Source: JALYZC01 sp035997675 (GTDB lineage Bacteria > Actinomycetota > Thermoleophilia > Solirubrobacterales > Solirubrobacteraceae). From it: a DNA stretch of 7,573 bases. The stretch is taken from contig DASYIJ010000028.1 of assembly GCA_035997675.1 (NCBI GenBank), positions 1 through 7,573 on the forward strand, in the 5' to 3' direction. The translations under genes were made by a program, and so were the position numbers. Below the pieces are notes generated by a model. The model saw nothing but the letters and a program-made list of their open reading frames with translations, did no database searches and was not told where the DNA came from. This document shows positions 1-6,081 of this stretch, piece by piece; position 1 is the stretch's first letter; the number at the start of each line of letters is the position of its first letter.

Positions 1-129
1 GAGGACCAGACCGAGCTGGCCGAGCAGGTGCGGGGCCTGCGCGAGCAGGTCGATGCCCTCTCGGCCGGGATGAAGGAGGCCTACGGCCGTGCGCCGGACA
101 CGCCGGAGATCGCGGCGCCGCCGGGCTGA
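1..129 (+). CDS. C-terminal end of an unidentified protein, coiled-coil-like (5' truncated)
   Basis: Frame 1 is open from the window edge to a TGA at 127-129 and encodes the last 42 residues of a protein that begins outside the window. The visible part is rich in Glu, Gln, Arg and Leu, with hydrophobic residues spaced as in a heptad (segments such as LAEQVRGLREQVDALSAGM). It then ends in a short Pro/Ala-rich tail (PDTPEIAAPPG). This looks like the end of an amphipathic helix or coiled coil. I do not recognise the family, and 42 residues are not enough to assign a function. The gene converges on the glycosyltransferase gene: its stop codon directly abuts the stop codon on the other strand at 130-132, so no terminator fits between them. 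That it is coding is supported by the codon pattern (third positions nearly all G or C) and the sensible composition. Confidence 0.6.
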   Translation, partial: EDQTELAEQVRGLREQVDALSAGMKEAYGRAPDTPEIAAPPG

Positions 130-1434
130 CTAGGGGATGTACATCAGGGTCACGAACGCGCCGAACACGATCGCGGCGATCCGCAGCCGGCGGTCCTGGA
201 TGATCGCCGCGAGGGGCAGCAACCAGACGATGTACCAGGGCATCAGCCACAGCAGCGACAGCAGCGCCGCCAGCGTGGCCCAGGCGGCGGACTCCAGCCA
301 ATCGGCCCGGCCCTTCCAGGCGCGATAGAGCAGCCCCACCACGACGATCGCGAGCAACGCGTTCGCGGCCTTCTGCAGCGTGTAGTTGACGTCGTCCAAC
401 CCCAGGAGCTGCTGGCCGACCTGACCGGGAAAGCTCTTGAACGAGATGTTGTCGCCCTGGGAGACGAAGGACAACAGCGCCGAGAACGGGTGGTCGCCGA
501 AGAACACGAGGACGATCGCGATGATGAAGGCGCCCGCCGCGGCGGCCCCGATCGCGACCTGCTTGCGGTGTTTCGCGCCGACGAAGAGGAATGGCAGCAG
601 GATCCCGCCGGTGGCCTTGATCCCCGCGCCGAGCATGATGGAACCCGCGCCGAGCCCTTCGCGGCCCCGCAGGGCGAGCAGCAGGCCGCCGAGCACGAAC
701 AGCAGCATGAACATGTCGTTGTGGGCACCGCCGACGCCGTAGACGAGCCAGAGCGGATTGAGCCCGACGAAGAGGATGGCCGGCACCACGGGCCGCCGCA
801 TCTGCTGCGCCAGCTTCGCCACGAGGGCGATGCACCCCAGGCTGGCCAGCGCGGTGGTGACCTTGAAGATCCACAGCCCCGCCGGAACGCTGGCCCAGGC
901 CACCGGCCACGACCCGGCGAGGAACAGCGGGCCGTACGGCGAGTGGAATTTCGGCCAGGTCACCCACCGGAACGACGGGTCGTGGGGGACGGCCTGGAGG
1001 AAGTGGGCGTAGGGGTTCAGGCCGTGGCGTGCGCCCAGACGCACGTAGCCGAGGTAGTTGAAGACGTCCGTCAGCCACATCGGCGGCGCCAGCAGCCAGA
1101 CGAGATGCAGGATCGCGATCGCGCTCACCGCCCAGATCAGGCGCACCGACGGCGCCAGCCACACGACCGCGACGTAGAGCGCGTACAGCGCGATCGTGAT
1201 GAACATGAAGCGCGGGATCGTGAGCTGGATCCCCGTGCCCTTGAGTGGGCCGGCCAGCCAACTCGGGAAGCCGAAGCCCGGGCGCTGGCTCCACGTGACG
1301 AAGAAGGTCGCGCTCGAGGCCATCCCGGCGGCCAGCGCAAAGCTCAGGACGACCACCCCGGCGAGCGCGCCGCCGGCCAGCCACTCCCGGGCCAGGGCCA
1401 CGCGGCGGACCTGCACTGTGCGAATGGCTTCCAT
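130..1434 (-). CDS. Polytopic GT-C family glycosyltransferase (GT87/DUF2029-like, polyprenyl-phosphate-mannose type)
   Basis: A 434-residue integral membrane protein with about ten hydrophobic segments. The pattern is that of GT-C enzymes, which take a sugar from a polyprenyl-phosphate donor and add it to a glycan or lipid on the outer face of the membrane. The first large loop after the early helices carries Asp123 in WLTDVFNYLGY, followed by GLNPY (138-142). In GT-C enzymes an acidic residue in this loop is the usual catalytic or metal-binding position. Further family-like motifs are HSPYGPL (164-170), NPLWL and GGAHND (226-240), GAGIKATGG (269-277) and MPWY (398-401). The gene starts with ATG at 1432-1434, 43 bases after the murE stop on the same strand, so co-transcription with murE is likely. 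No good Shine-Dalgarno sequence precedes it. GT-C membership is fairly secure from motifs. The donor (probably a polyprenyl-phosphate sugar such as mannose) and the acceptor cannot be read from the sequence. Confidence 0.85.
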   Translation of the reverse strand: MEAIRTVQVRRVALAREWLAGGALAGVVVLSFALAAGMASSATFFVTWSQRPGFGFPSWLAGPLKGTGIQLTIPRFMFITIALYALYVAVVWLAPSVRLIWAVSAIAILHLVWLLAPPMWLTDVFNYLGYVRLGARHGLNPYAHFLQAVPHDPSFRWVTWPKFHSPYGPLFLAGSWPVAWASVPAGLWIFKVTTALASLGCIALVAKLAQQMRRPVVPAILFVGLNPLWLVYGVGGAHNDMFMLLFVLGGLLLALRGREGLGAGSIMLGAGIKATGGILLPFLFVGAKHRKQVAIGAAAAGAFIIAIVLVFFGDHPFSALLSFVSQGDNISFKSFPGQVGQQLLGLDDVNYTLQKAANALLAIVVVGLLYRAWKGRADWLESAAWATLAALLSLLWLMPWYIVWLLPLAAIIQDRRLRIAAIVFGAFVTLMYIP

Positions 1435-1477
1435 GGCTGCGGTGGGAAAGCGTAGTGGGCGGTGCTTTTACGCCTGG

Positions 1478-2899
1478 TTACGGTCGGGCTGGGTCCGGCG
1501 GTTCATTTCGCGTCCGCAGCGCCGCGCGTGCGGTGGCCACGTCGTCGGCCGGCAGCTCCCCGCCGAGTATGGCCACCGTGTCCCCGCGACTCGCCCGCCC
1601 GACGGCGTGGGCGATGGCGTCGCGGCGATCCTCGATGGCCTCGGCGTGGTCGCCCGCGCCGCGCAGGATATCGCGGAGCGACTCGGCGTCGGCCTTGTCC
1701 GGATGGTCCGAGGACGCGATCAGCAGGTCCGAGCGCGCGCCGGCGAGAGCACCCATCTCGCGGCGCGTGGCGGCAAAGCGCCGGCCCGTCGCTCCGAAGA
1801 CCGCTATCAGCCGGCCGTCCGTCCCGGCGCGCAGCAGGTCGAGCGCGCGGCGCACCGAATCGGGTGAGTGGGCGTAGTCGACCACGACGGCGAAGGGCTG
1901 GCCCTCGTCGACCCGCTCCAGCCGGCCCGGCGGCGGGGCGGTGGCGGACGCCGCACCCGCGATCTCGGAGGCGGTCGCCCCCATCAGCTGGGCGGTCGCC
2001 GCGGCGGCGAGCACGTTGTCGACGTTGTAGGCGCCGCGCAGGCGAGACCGCACGGACACGCGCTCCGCGGCTTCGCCGCGCCCGAAGGCGATGTCGAACC
2101 GCGCGCCATCGGCGTCGAGGCGCACGTCGAGCGCGCGCACGTCCGCCTCGCGCTCGGTCCCGAACGTCGTCGACCCCGAGAGCTCCGCGGCCAGCGCGCG
2201 ACCGCGCTCGTCGTCGACGTTGATCGCGACGCGCTCCGCCGGCACGCGGTCGAACAGGCTGCGCTTGGCCGCCCAGTAGGCGTCCATCGACCCGTGAAAA
2301 TCCAGGTGGTCGGCGGAGAAGTTGGTGAAGACGGCCGCGGCGAAGTGGATCGCGTCCACGCGGTGCAGCGCCAGGCCTACGGAGGACACCTCCATTGCGC
2401 AGGCGCGATCGCCGCCTTCGACCATCTCCCGCAGGTCGCGCTGGAGCTCGGGCGCCTCGGGCGTCGTGCGCTCGCCCGGCCGCTCGTCGTCGCCGACGAC
2501 GGTCTTGACCGTGCCGATCATGCCGCACGGCCGTCCCGACGCCGCCAGCATCTCGCGGAGCAGGTACGCGGTGGTCGTCTTGCCGTTGGTGCCGGTGATC
2601 CCGGCGACCTCGAGCTCGGCCGACGGGTCGCCGTAGAAGCGGGCGGACGCGGATGCCATCGCGGCGCGCGCGTCCGGCACCGCGACCTCCGGGACACCCA
2701 GACTCAGCGGCCGCTCGACCACCAGCGCGGCCGCGCCGCGGCGGACCGCGTCCTCCGCGAAGTCGTGGCCGTCCGCCTCGAAGCCGGGCACGCAGAAGAA
2801 CAGCGCCCCCGGCTCCACGTGGCGCGAGTCGTAGGCGAGAGAGGACACCTCGGCGTCGGGCGCGCCGGGGAAGAGAGCGGAAAGCCTCGCTGTCCGCAC
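1478..2899 (-). CDS. murE: MurE-type Mur ligase with altered amino-acid recognition motifs
   Basis: The family adds the third amino acid (usually meso-diaminopimelate or lysine) to UDP-MurNAc-Ala-Glu in the cytoplasm, using ATP. From the chosen GTG start (2897-2899) the protein has 473 residues. The N-terminal UDP-binding domain includes YDSRHVEPG (23-31). The central ATPase domain has the P-loop TGTNGKTTT (102-110), TTPEA (145-149), MEVSSVGL (169-176), FTNFSADHLDFHG (191-203), Lys212 (the probable carbamylated lysine, in AKRSLF) and YNVDN (291-295). Next come PGRLERV (324-330) and DYAHSPDS (341-348). The C-terminal domain is unusual: DNPR is DHPD (398-401), the GCGGDRD stretch is GATGRRF, and GKGHE is replaced by LGGELP (445-450) with a short deletion. 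The start is uncertain: GTG at 2920 and ATG at 2953 are in frame, but 2899 places the family's first conserved segment right at the N-terminus. It could be the housekeeping MurE or a diverged paralogue. Confidence 0.85.
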   Translation of the reverse strand: MRTARLSALFPGAPDAEVSSLAYDSRHVEPGALFFCVPGFEADGHDFAEDAVRRGAAALVVERPLSLGVPEVAVPDARAAMASASARFYGDPSAELEVAGITGTNGKTTTAYLLREMLAASGRPCGMIGTVKTVVGDDERPGERTTPEAPELQRDLREMVEGGDRACAMEVSSVGLALHRVDAIHFAAAVFTNFSADHLDFHGSMDAYWAAKRSLFDRVPAERVAINVDDERGRALAAELSGSTTFGTEREADVRALDVRLDADGARFDIAFGRGEAAERVSVRSRLRGAYNVDNVLAAAATAQLMGATASEIAGAASATAPPPGRLERVDEGQPFAVVVDYAHSPDSVRRALDLLRAGTDGRLIAVFGATGRRFAATRREMGALAGARSDLLIASSDHPDKADAESLRDILRGAGDHAEAIEDRRDAIAHAVGRASRGDTVAILGGELPADDVATARAALRTRNEPPDPARP

Positions 2900-2951
2900 G
2901 GCTGACTCGGGACGCGTCACGTTGTGCGGCGACAATACCCTCCGCCGACCC
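2900..2951. promoter_or_regulatory. Divergent murE/murJ intergenic region with candidate promoter
   Basis: The two cell-wall genes are transcribed away from each other, so the control signals for both must lie in or near these roughly 50 bases. The only AT-rich patch is at 2931-2938. Read on the minus strand it gives TATTGT, which fits a -10 hexamer for murE, but no good -35 is visible about 17 bases upstream. On the plus strand the same patch gives GACAAT, a poor -10 for murJ. No clear Shine-Dalgarno sequence precedes either gene. The call rests on gene arrangement more than on motif strength. Confidence 0.3.
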
Positions 2952-4613
2952 ATGAGCACACCGGCCGCCACCGAGGCGAACCCTCCCACGGGAGAGTTCG
3001 ACCTCGCCACACAGCGCCTCGCCGGGCCGGCGGTCCAGATGGCCGTCGGCACGACCCTGTCGCGGGCCACCGGGCTGGCGCGCACCGCGGCGATGGCGAT
3101 CGCGCTCGGCGTGTCGGAGTCGCGCCTGGCCGACTCCTACAACATCGCCAACACGCTGCCCAACATCATCTACGAGCTGGTCCTGGGCGGCGTGCTCTCC
3201 TCGGTCTTCATCCCGGTGCTCGTGGAGGAACTTCGCACGCGGGTTCGCGCCGAGGCCTGGCGCTCGGTCTCGGCGCTGGTGACGAGCGCGCTGGCCGTCC
3301 TCATTGCGATGAGCGTCGCGACGGTGCTGCTCGCTCCCTGGATCATCGACGTGTTCAGCGGCCGGGTGCCGGGGCCGGAGGGCCGCGAGCAGCACGCGCT
3401 CGCCACCTTCTTCCTGCAGCTGTTCGCGCCCCAGATCGCGCTCTACGGCTTCGCGGCGATCGCCGACGGCCTCCTCAACGCCCACGGGAAATTCGCGCTG
3501 CCCGCCTTCGCCCCGATCGTCAACAACGTCGTGGTCATCGCGACCTTCCTCGTGTTCGCCGGCCTCACGACGGGCGTGCCGACGAACGCCAGCGTCGATT
3601 CCGACCTCGGCCTCAAGCTGCTGCTCGGGCTCGGGACGACGGCCGGCGTGGTCGCATTCGCCGCGGTGTACCTACCGGCGCTGGCGCGGCTGCCGATACG
3701 CCTCTATCCACGGCTGGACTTTCGGCACCCCGCCGTGCGCAAGCTCGGGCGGCTGTCGGCCTGGACGCTGGGCTACGTGCTCACGAACGTGATCGGCACC
3801 GTGGTGTCCTTCGTCCTCGCCAACGGGGTGAAGGGCGGCATCACGGCCTACGTGATCGCCTTCGCCTTCTTCCAGGTGCCGATCGGCATCGCGGCGATCT
3901 CGGTGATCACGGCCCTGACCCCGAAGATGGCGGCCCACTACGTGGACGGCGAGACCGAGGCGTTCCGGGCGCGTGTCGCCGGCGGACTGCGCCTGGCCGG
4001 CCTGCTGATGCTGCCGGCGACGGCGCTGTACCTGGTGCTCGGCGAACCGCTGATCCGATCGCTGCTCGAGCACGGGGTCACGGGCGCCAAGAGCGCCGAG
4101 TTCGTCGCGTCGGTGCTGCGCTATTTCGCCATCGGGCTGCTGCCGTTCGCCGCCTTCCAGCTGCTGCGCGCGTCGTTCTACGCGCGCCAGGACGCACGTA
4201 CGCCCGCGGCGGTCAACGTCGTCGAGAACGCCGTCACGATCGGCCTGGACTTCGCGCTCTTCGGCCTGATGCACGTGCAGGGGTTGGCGCTCGCCCATTC
4301 GCTGGGCTACGTCGCGGGCTGCGCGGTAGCGATCGTGCCGCTGTCGCGCGCGATCGGCGGGCTCGAGGGACCGCGCGTGCTCGCCGAGCTCGCCAAGGTC
4401 GCCGCCGCCTCGGGCGTCATGGTCGTGGTGATGCTGCTGGTCACGGCCGGAGTCAAATCCGGGACCAACCCGGGGACCGGCCGCGACGTGTTGCAGCTCC
4501 TGGCCGGGGGTGGGGCCGGCCTGGTCGCGTTCGTCATCGCGGCGAGGGTGCTGCGCGTGCGCGATCTTGCCTTCTTCCGCGATCTGCTCCCGGCGCGTTT
4601 TCGCCGCGTGTAG
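2952..4613 (+). CDS. murJ: MurJ (MviN) lipid II flippase
   Basis: A 553-residue polytopic membrane protein of the MOP superfamily, which flips the peptidoglycan precursor lipid II to the outer face of the membrane. Hallmarks are SRATGLART (37-45), YNIANTLPNIIYELVLGG followed by SSVFIPVL (63-90), LFAPQIALYGF (157-167), the NAHGKFALPAFAPIVNN stretch (176-192) and ASFYARQDARTP (407-418), typical of MurJ. About 14 hydrophobic segments are visible, as expected. There is no large C-terminal extension of the kind seen in mycobacterial MurJ, so the length matches the basic family form. The start is ATG at 2952. A TTG ten codons upstream is in frame, but the ATG is preferred because it gives a short polar tail before the first helix. 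Just 10 bases separate its stop from the next plus-strand gene, so the two are probably co-transcribed. The divergent MurE-type gene fits a shared role in wall synthesis. Confidence 0.93.
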   Translation: MSTPAATEANPPTGEFDLATQRLAGPAVQMAVGTTLSRATGLARTAAMAIALGVSESRLADSYNIANTLPNIIYELVLGGVLSSVFIPVLVEELRTRVRAEAWRSVSALVTSALAVLIAMSVATVLLAPWIIDVFSGRVPGPEGREQHALATFFLQLFAPQIALYGFAAIADGLLNAHGKFALPAFAPIVNNVVVIATFLVFAGLTTGVPTNASVDSDLGLKLLLGLGTTAGVVAFAAVYLPALARLPIRLYPRLDFRHPAVRKLGRLSAWTLGYVLTNVIGTVVSFVLANGVKGGITAYVIAFAFFQVPIGIAAISVITALTPKMAAHYVDGETEAFRARVAGGLRLAGLLMLPATALYLVLGEPLIRSLLEHGVTGAKSAEFVASVLRYFAIGLLPFAAFQLLRASFYARQDARTPAAVNVVENAVTIGLDFALFGLMHVQGLALAHSLGYVAGCAVAIVPLSRAIGGLEGPRVLAELAKVAAASGVMVVVMLLVTAGVKSGTNPGTGRDVLQLLAGGGAGLVAFVIAARVLRVRDLAFFRDLLPARFRRV

Positions 4614-4623
4614 GGTCCGGGCG

Positions 4624-4956
4624 GTGATCAGCGGCCGCCGCGACCTCACGCTTCCGCTGTTTGTCCTGGGGATCGCGCTGTTCGTCGTGGCGGTGGTGAC
4701 CGGCGCGACCGTGATCTACGGCGCGGCCGACATCCTGATCGGCGTCTCGATCGGCCTCTATGCCGCCCAGGGAGCGCCGCCGCAGGCCCGCAACGCCCAG
4801 CTGTACCTCATCGGCCTCGTCATGGCGGCGTCCGGAGCGATCCTCGACGGCATCTTCACCCTCGCCAGCGAGGGCTCGATCGCCGGCGGCCTGACCTGGC
4901 TGGTCGTCGCCGGCGCCGTCCTGGCGCTCGTCGGGTACGGCGCACCGCGCAGGTAG
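4624..4956 (+). CDS. Small four-helix membrane protein of unknown function
   Basis: A 110-residue protein from a GTG start at 4624, ten bases after the murJ stop. After a short basic N-terminus (ISGRRD) it has about four hydrophobic segments, near residues 9-31, 33-48, 58-81 and 88-106, and ends in APRR. The loop between the second and third segments (QGAPPQARNAQ) is polar. I do not recognise a family or any catalytic motif. An ATG at 4510 is in the same frame, but it would overlap the murJ C-terminus by about 100 bases and add a basic, Cys/Ser-rich stretch that looks like out-of-frame murJ, so 4624 is preferred. Spacing suggests an operon with murJ, and dedA follows 48 bases later in the same frame. 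It could be an accessory membrane subunit or an unrelated hypothetical protein. Confidence 0.65.
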   Translation: MISGRRDLTLPLFVLGIALFVVAVVTGATVIYGAADILIGVSIGLYAAQGAPPQARNAQLYLIGLVMAASGAILDGIFTLASEGSIAGGLTWLVVAGAVLALVGYGAPRR

Positions 4957-5004
4957 CCTGGACGCATCCTTCTCCTCGGCGTCCTCATCAGCGTTCCCAA
5001 GAAC

Positions 5005-5601
5005 GTGGGGTACCCGGTCCTCGGCCTGCTCGTCGGTCTGGAGTCGGCCGGCATCCCGCTGCCGGGCGAGACCGCGCTCGTCGCCGGCGCCGCCCTGGCC
5101 AAGCACGGCGGGTTGCAGATCGAGGTCGTGATCGCGGTCGCGGCGGCGGCGGCGATCATCGGCGACAGCGCCGGCTACGCGGTGTCGCGGCGCTACGGCC
5201 GGAAGCTGCTCACGCGCCCGGGCCGCACGCAGACGCGGCGTATGGAGGTGCTCACTCGGGGCGAGGCCTTCTTCGATCGCCACGGTCCGAAGGCCGTGTT
5301 CTTCGGCCGCTGGATCACGGGCCTGCGCGTCTGGGCGTCGTGGCTGGCCGGGATCACGCACATGCCCTACCGCCAGTTCCTGATGTGGAACGCGCTCGGC
5401 GGGATCACCTGGGCCATCACGATCGGCCTGGTCGGCTACATCGTCGGCACCGCCGCAGAGCAGATCATCTCGACGGCCGGCCTCGGCGCCGCGATCGTCG
5501 TCGGCGTCCTGGTCATCGCGGCGATCATCTACTTCCACATCCGCAGGCGCCACAAAGACCACAAGCCGGCCAAACAACCCGAGCCCAACCCAGAGAACTG
5601 A
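5005..5601 (+). CDS. DedA-family membrane protein
   Basis: A 198-residue inner-membrane protein of the DedA/SNARE-associated family, whose members support membrane homeostasis and, in several cases, transport of lipid carriers such as undecaprenyl phosphate. Family signatures are ESAGIPLPGE (13-22), GDSAGYAVSRRYG (53-65), the arginine-bearing GRWITGLRVWASWLAG (101-116), and FLMWNALGGITWA (125-137). Glu22, Asp54, Arg102 and Arg108 match in type the acidic and arginine residues known to matter in E. coli DedA proteins. A last hydrophobic helix (about 160-177) is followed by a charged tail ending at the heptamer repeat. The first canonical start is GTG at 5005, which leaves a short N-terminus. 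The frame is open back to the TAG at 4954-4956, and the intervening codons encode a plausible hydrophobic DedA-like lead-in, so the true start may be an uncommon codon upstream. A lipid-carrier recycling role would fit next to murJ but is inference. Confidence 0.88.
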   Translation: MGYPVLGLLVGLESAGIPLPGETALVAGAALAKHGGLQIEVVIAVAAAAAIIGDSAGYAVSRRYGRKLLTRPGRTQTRRMEVLTRGEAFFDRHGPKAVFFGRWITGLRVWASWLAGITHMPYRQFLMWNALGGITWAITIGLVGYIVGTAAEQIISTAGLGAAIVVGVLVIAAIIYFHIRRRHKDHKPAKQPEPNPEN

Positions 5602-5603
5602 GC

Positions 5604-5645
5604 AAAGAACTAAGTACTCAGAACTAAGCATTAAGCACTAAGAAC
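5604..5645. repeat. Imperfect tandem heptamer repeat, consensus TAAGNAC
   Basis: Six consecutive 7-base units fill 5604-5645: AAAGAAC, TAAGTAC, TCAGAAC, TAAGCAT, TAAGCAC and TAAGAAC. Three match TAAGNAC exactly and three differ at one position. A weaker unit (AGAGAAC, 5592-5598) lies in the last codons of dedA, and a degenerate one follows at 5646-5652. The tract is only about one third GC in a window of very high GC, and fills most of the 55-base gap between the convergent dedA and STAS genes. It contains the near-palindrome CTAAGTACTCAG (5610-5621). It does not form a convincing stem with a U-run, so I do not call it a terminator. Confidence 0.75.
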
Positions 5646-5656
5646 TATGCCCGGCC

Positions 5657-6031
5657 TCATCCCGCCGCCCCCGCCCCTCCCGTCGCCGCCGCCAACGCCT
5701 TCTCCCGCGAATCCACCACGGTGAACGTCGACGCCGTGCCGGTGATGTCGAACAGGCGCAGGACCGTCGGGTTGGTGCACATGATGACCAGGTTGCCGCC
5801 CTGCCGGACCACCCGACGCAGGCCGTTGAGCAGCACCATGAGGCCCGTGGAGTCGAGGAACGTCAGCTCGCCGAGATCGATGACCACGGCCGTCTTGCCG
5901 GCGGCGATCGCCTCGCGGAGGGGGTCGGCGAGCCGCGGAACCGTCGCCACGTCGAGTTCCCCGCGCAACGCGAGGATGTGGGTGTGATCGTCCACATCCT
6001 CCTCGGTGACGTTCAGCTGAGGGACTGGCAC
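5657..6031 (-). CDS. STAS-domain anti-sigma-factor antagonist (SpoIIAA/RsbV-like)
   Basis: A 124-residue single-domain cytoplasmic protein. Proteins of this family bind an anti-sigma-factor kinase when unphosphorylated, freeing an alternative sigma factor, and are switched off by serine phosphorylation. The STAS fold features are clear: ILALRGELDVATVP (19-32), VVIDLGELTFLDSTGLMVLL (49-68) with the phospho-acceptor Ser61 in the DSTG context, and GGNLVIMCTNPTVLRLFDITG (78-98). A low-complexity Ala/Gly tail ends the protein. The start is GTG at 6029-6031. It lies 50 bases after the stop of the histidine kinase gene on the same strand and has its own candidate promoter in that gap (6039-6068). 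No cognate anti-sigma-factor kinase (RsbW/SpoIIAB type) or PP2C phosphatase is encoded in the window, so its partners must be outside it. The histidine kinase here is not of the RsbW type. Confidence 0.92.
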   Translation of the reverse strand: MPVPQLNVTEEDVDDHTHILALRGELDVATVPRLADPLREAIAAGKTAVVIDLGELTFLDSTGLMVLLNGLRRVVRQGGNLVIMCTNPTVLRLFDITGTASTFTVVDSREKALAAATGGAGAAG

Positions 6032-6038
6032 CCCCGCG

Positions 6039-6068
6039 TGCCTATCGTGCCGGACCCGGCCGTGTCAA
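6039..6068 (-). promoter_or_regulatory. Candidate sigma-70-type promoter for the STAS gene, probably leaderless
   Basis: On the minus strand a perfect TTGACA occupies 6068-6063. After an 18-base spacer comes TAGGCA at 6044-6039, and the GTG start of the STAS gene follows 7 bases later. A transcript from this promoter would begin at or within a base or two of the GTG, giving a leaderless message. This agrees with the absence of a clear Shine-Dalgarno sequence. The spacer holds a small inverted repeat, GCCGG-AC-CCGGC (6049-6060), which could be an operator but could also be chance in GC-rich DNA. The -35 is ideal; the -10 matches only in part. Confidence 0.5.
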
Positions 6069-6081
6069 GTCCCGCCGCCCG

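Noticed and set aside
490..1455. 321-codon open frame antisense to the glycosyltransferase gene
   Set aside because: The product is rich in Arg, Glu, His, Asp and Gln with no fold-like pattern, as expected from reading a GC-rich gene backwards. The opposite strand encodes a well-supported membrane enzyme.
1868..2905. 345-codon open frame antisense to murE
   Set aside because: Arg/His/Gly-rich shadow of a gene with clear Mur ligase motifs; no recognisable domain.
2922..2951. Upstream TTG start for murJ adding ten residues
   Set aside because: It would run through the divergent control region and add a non-family peptide; the ATG at 2952 is better.
2900..3085. Longer murE reading from 3085 or from the ATG at 2953
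   Set aside because: The extension from 3085 lies antisense to the murJ N-terminus and precedes the family's normal start by about 60 residues. The ATG at 2953 remains possible but would overlap murJ's start by two bases.
1503..3485. 660-codon open frame on the minus strand overlapping murE and the murJ start
   Set aside because: Extremely Arg-rich, in another frame across two genes with solid family motifs; a product of high GC at all codon positions.
4534..5631. 365-codon open frame antisense to the murJ end, the small membrane gene and dedA
   Set aside because: Asp/Arg-rich shadow with no hydrophobic or domain pattern; the plus-strand genes explain the region.
5602..5656. Rho-independent terminator between dedA and the STAS gene
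   Set aside because: The only inverted pairs are 5-6 bases long (CTGAG/CTCAG and CTAAGT/ACTCAG) with weak pairing and no T-run; they come from the heptamer repeat.
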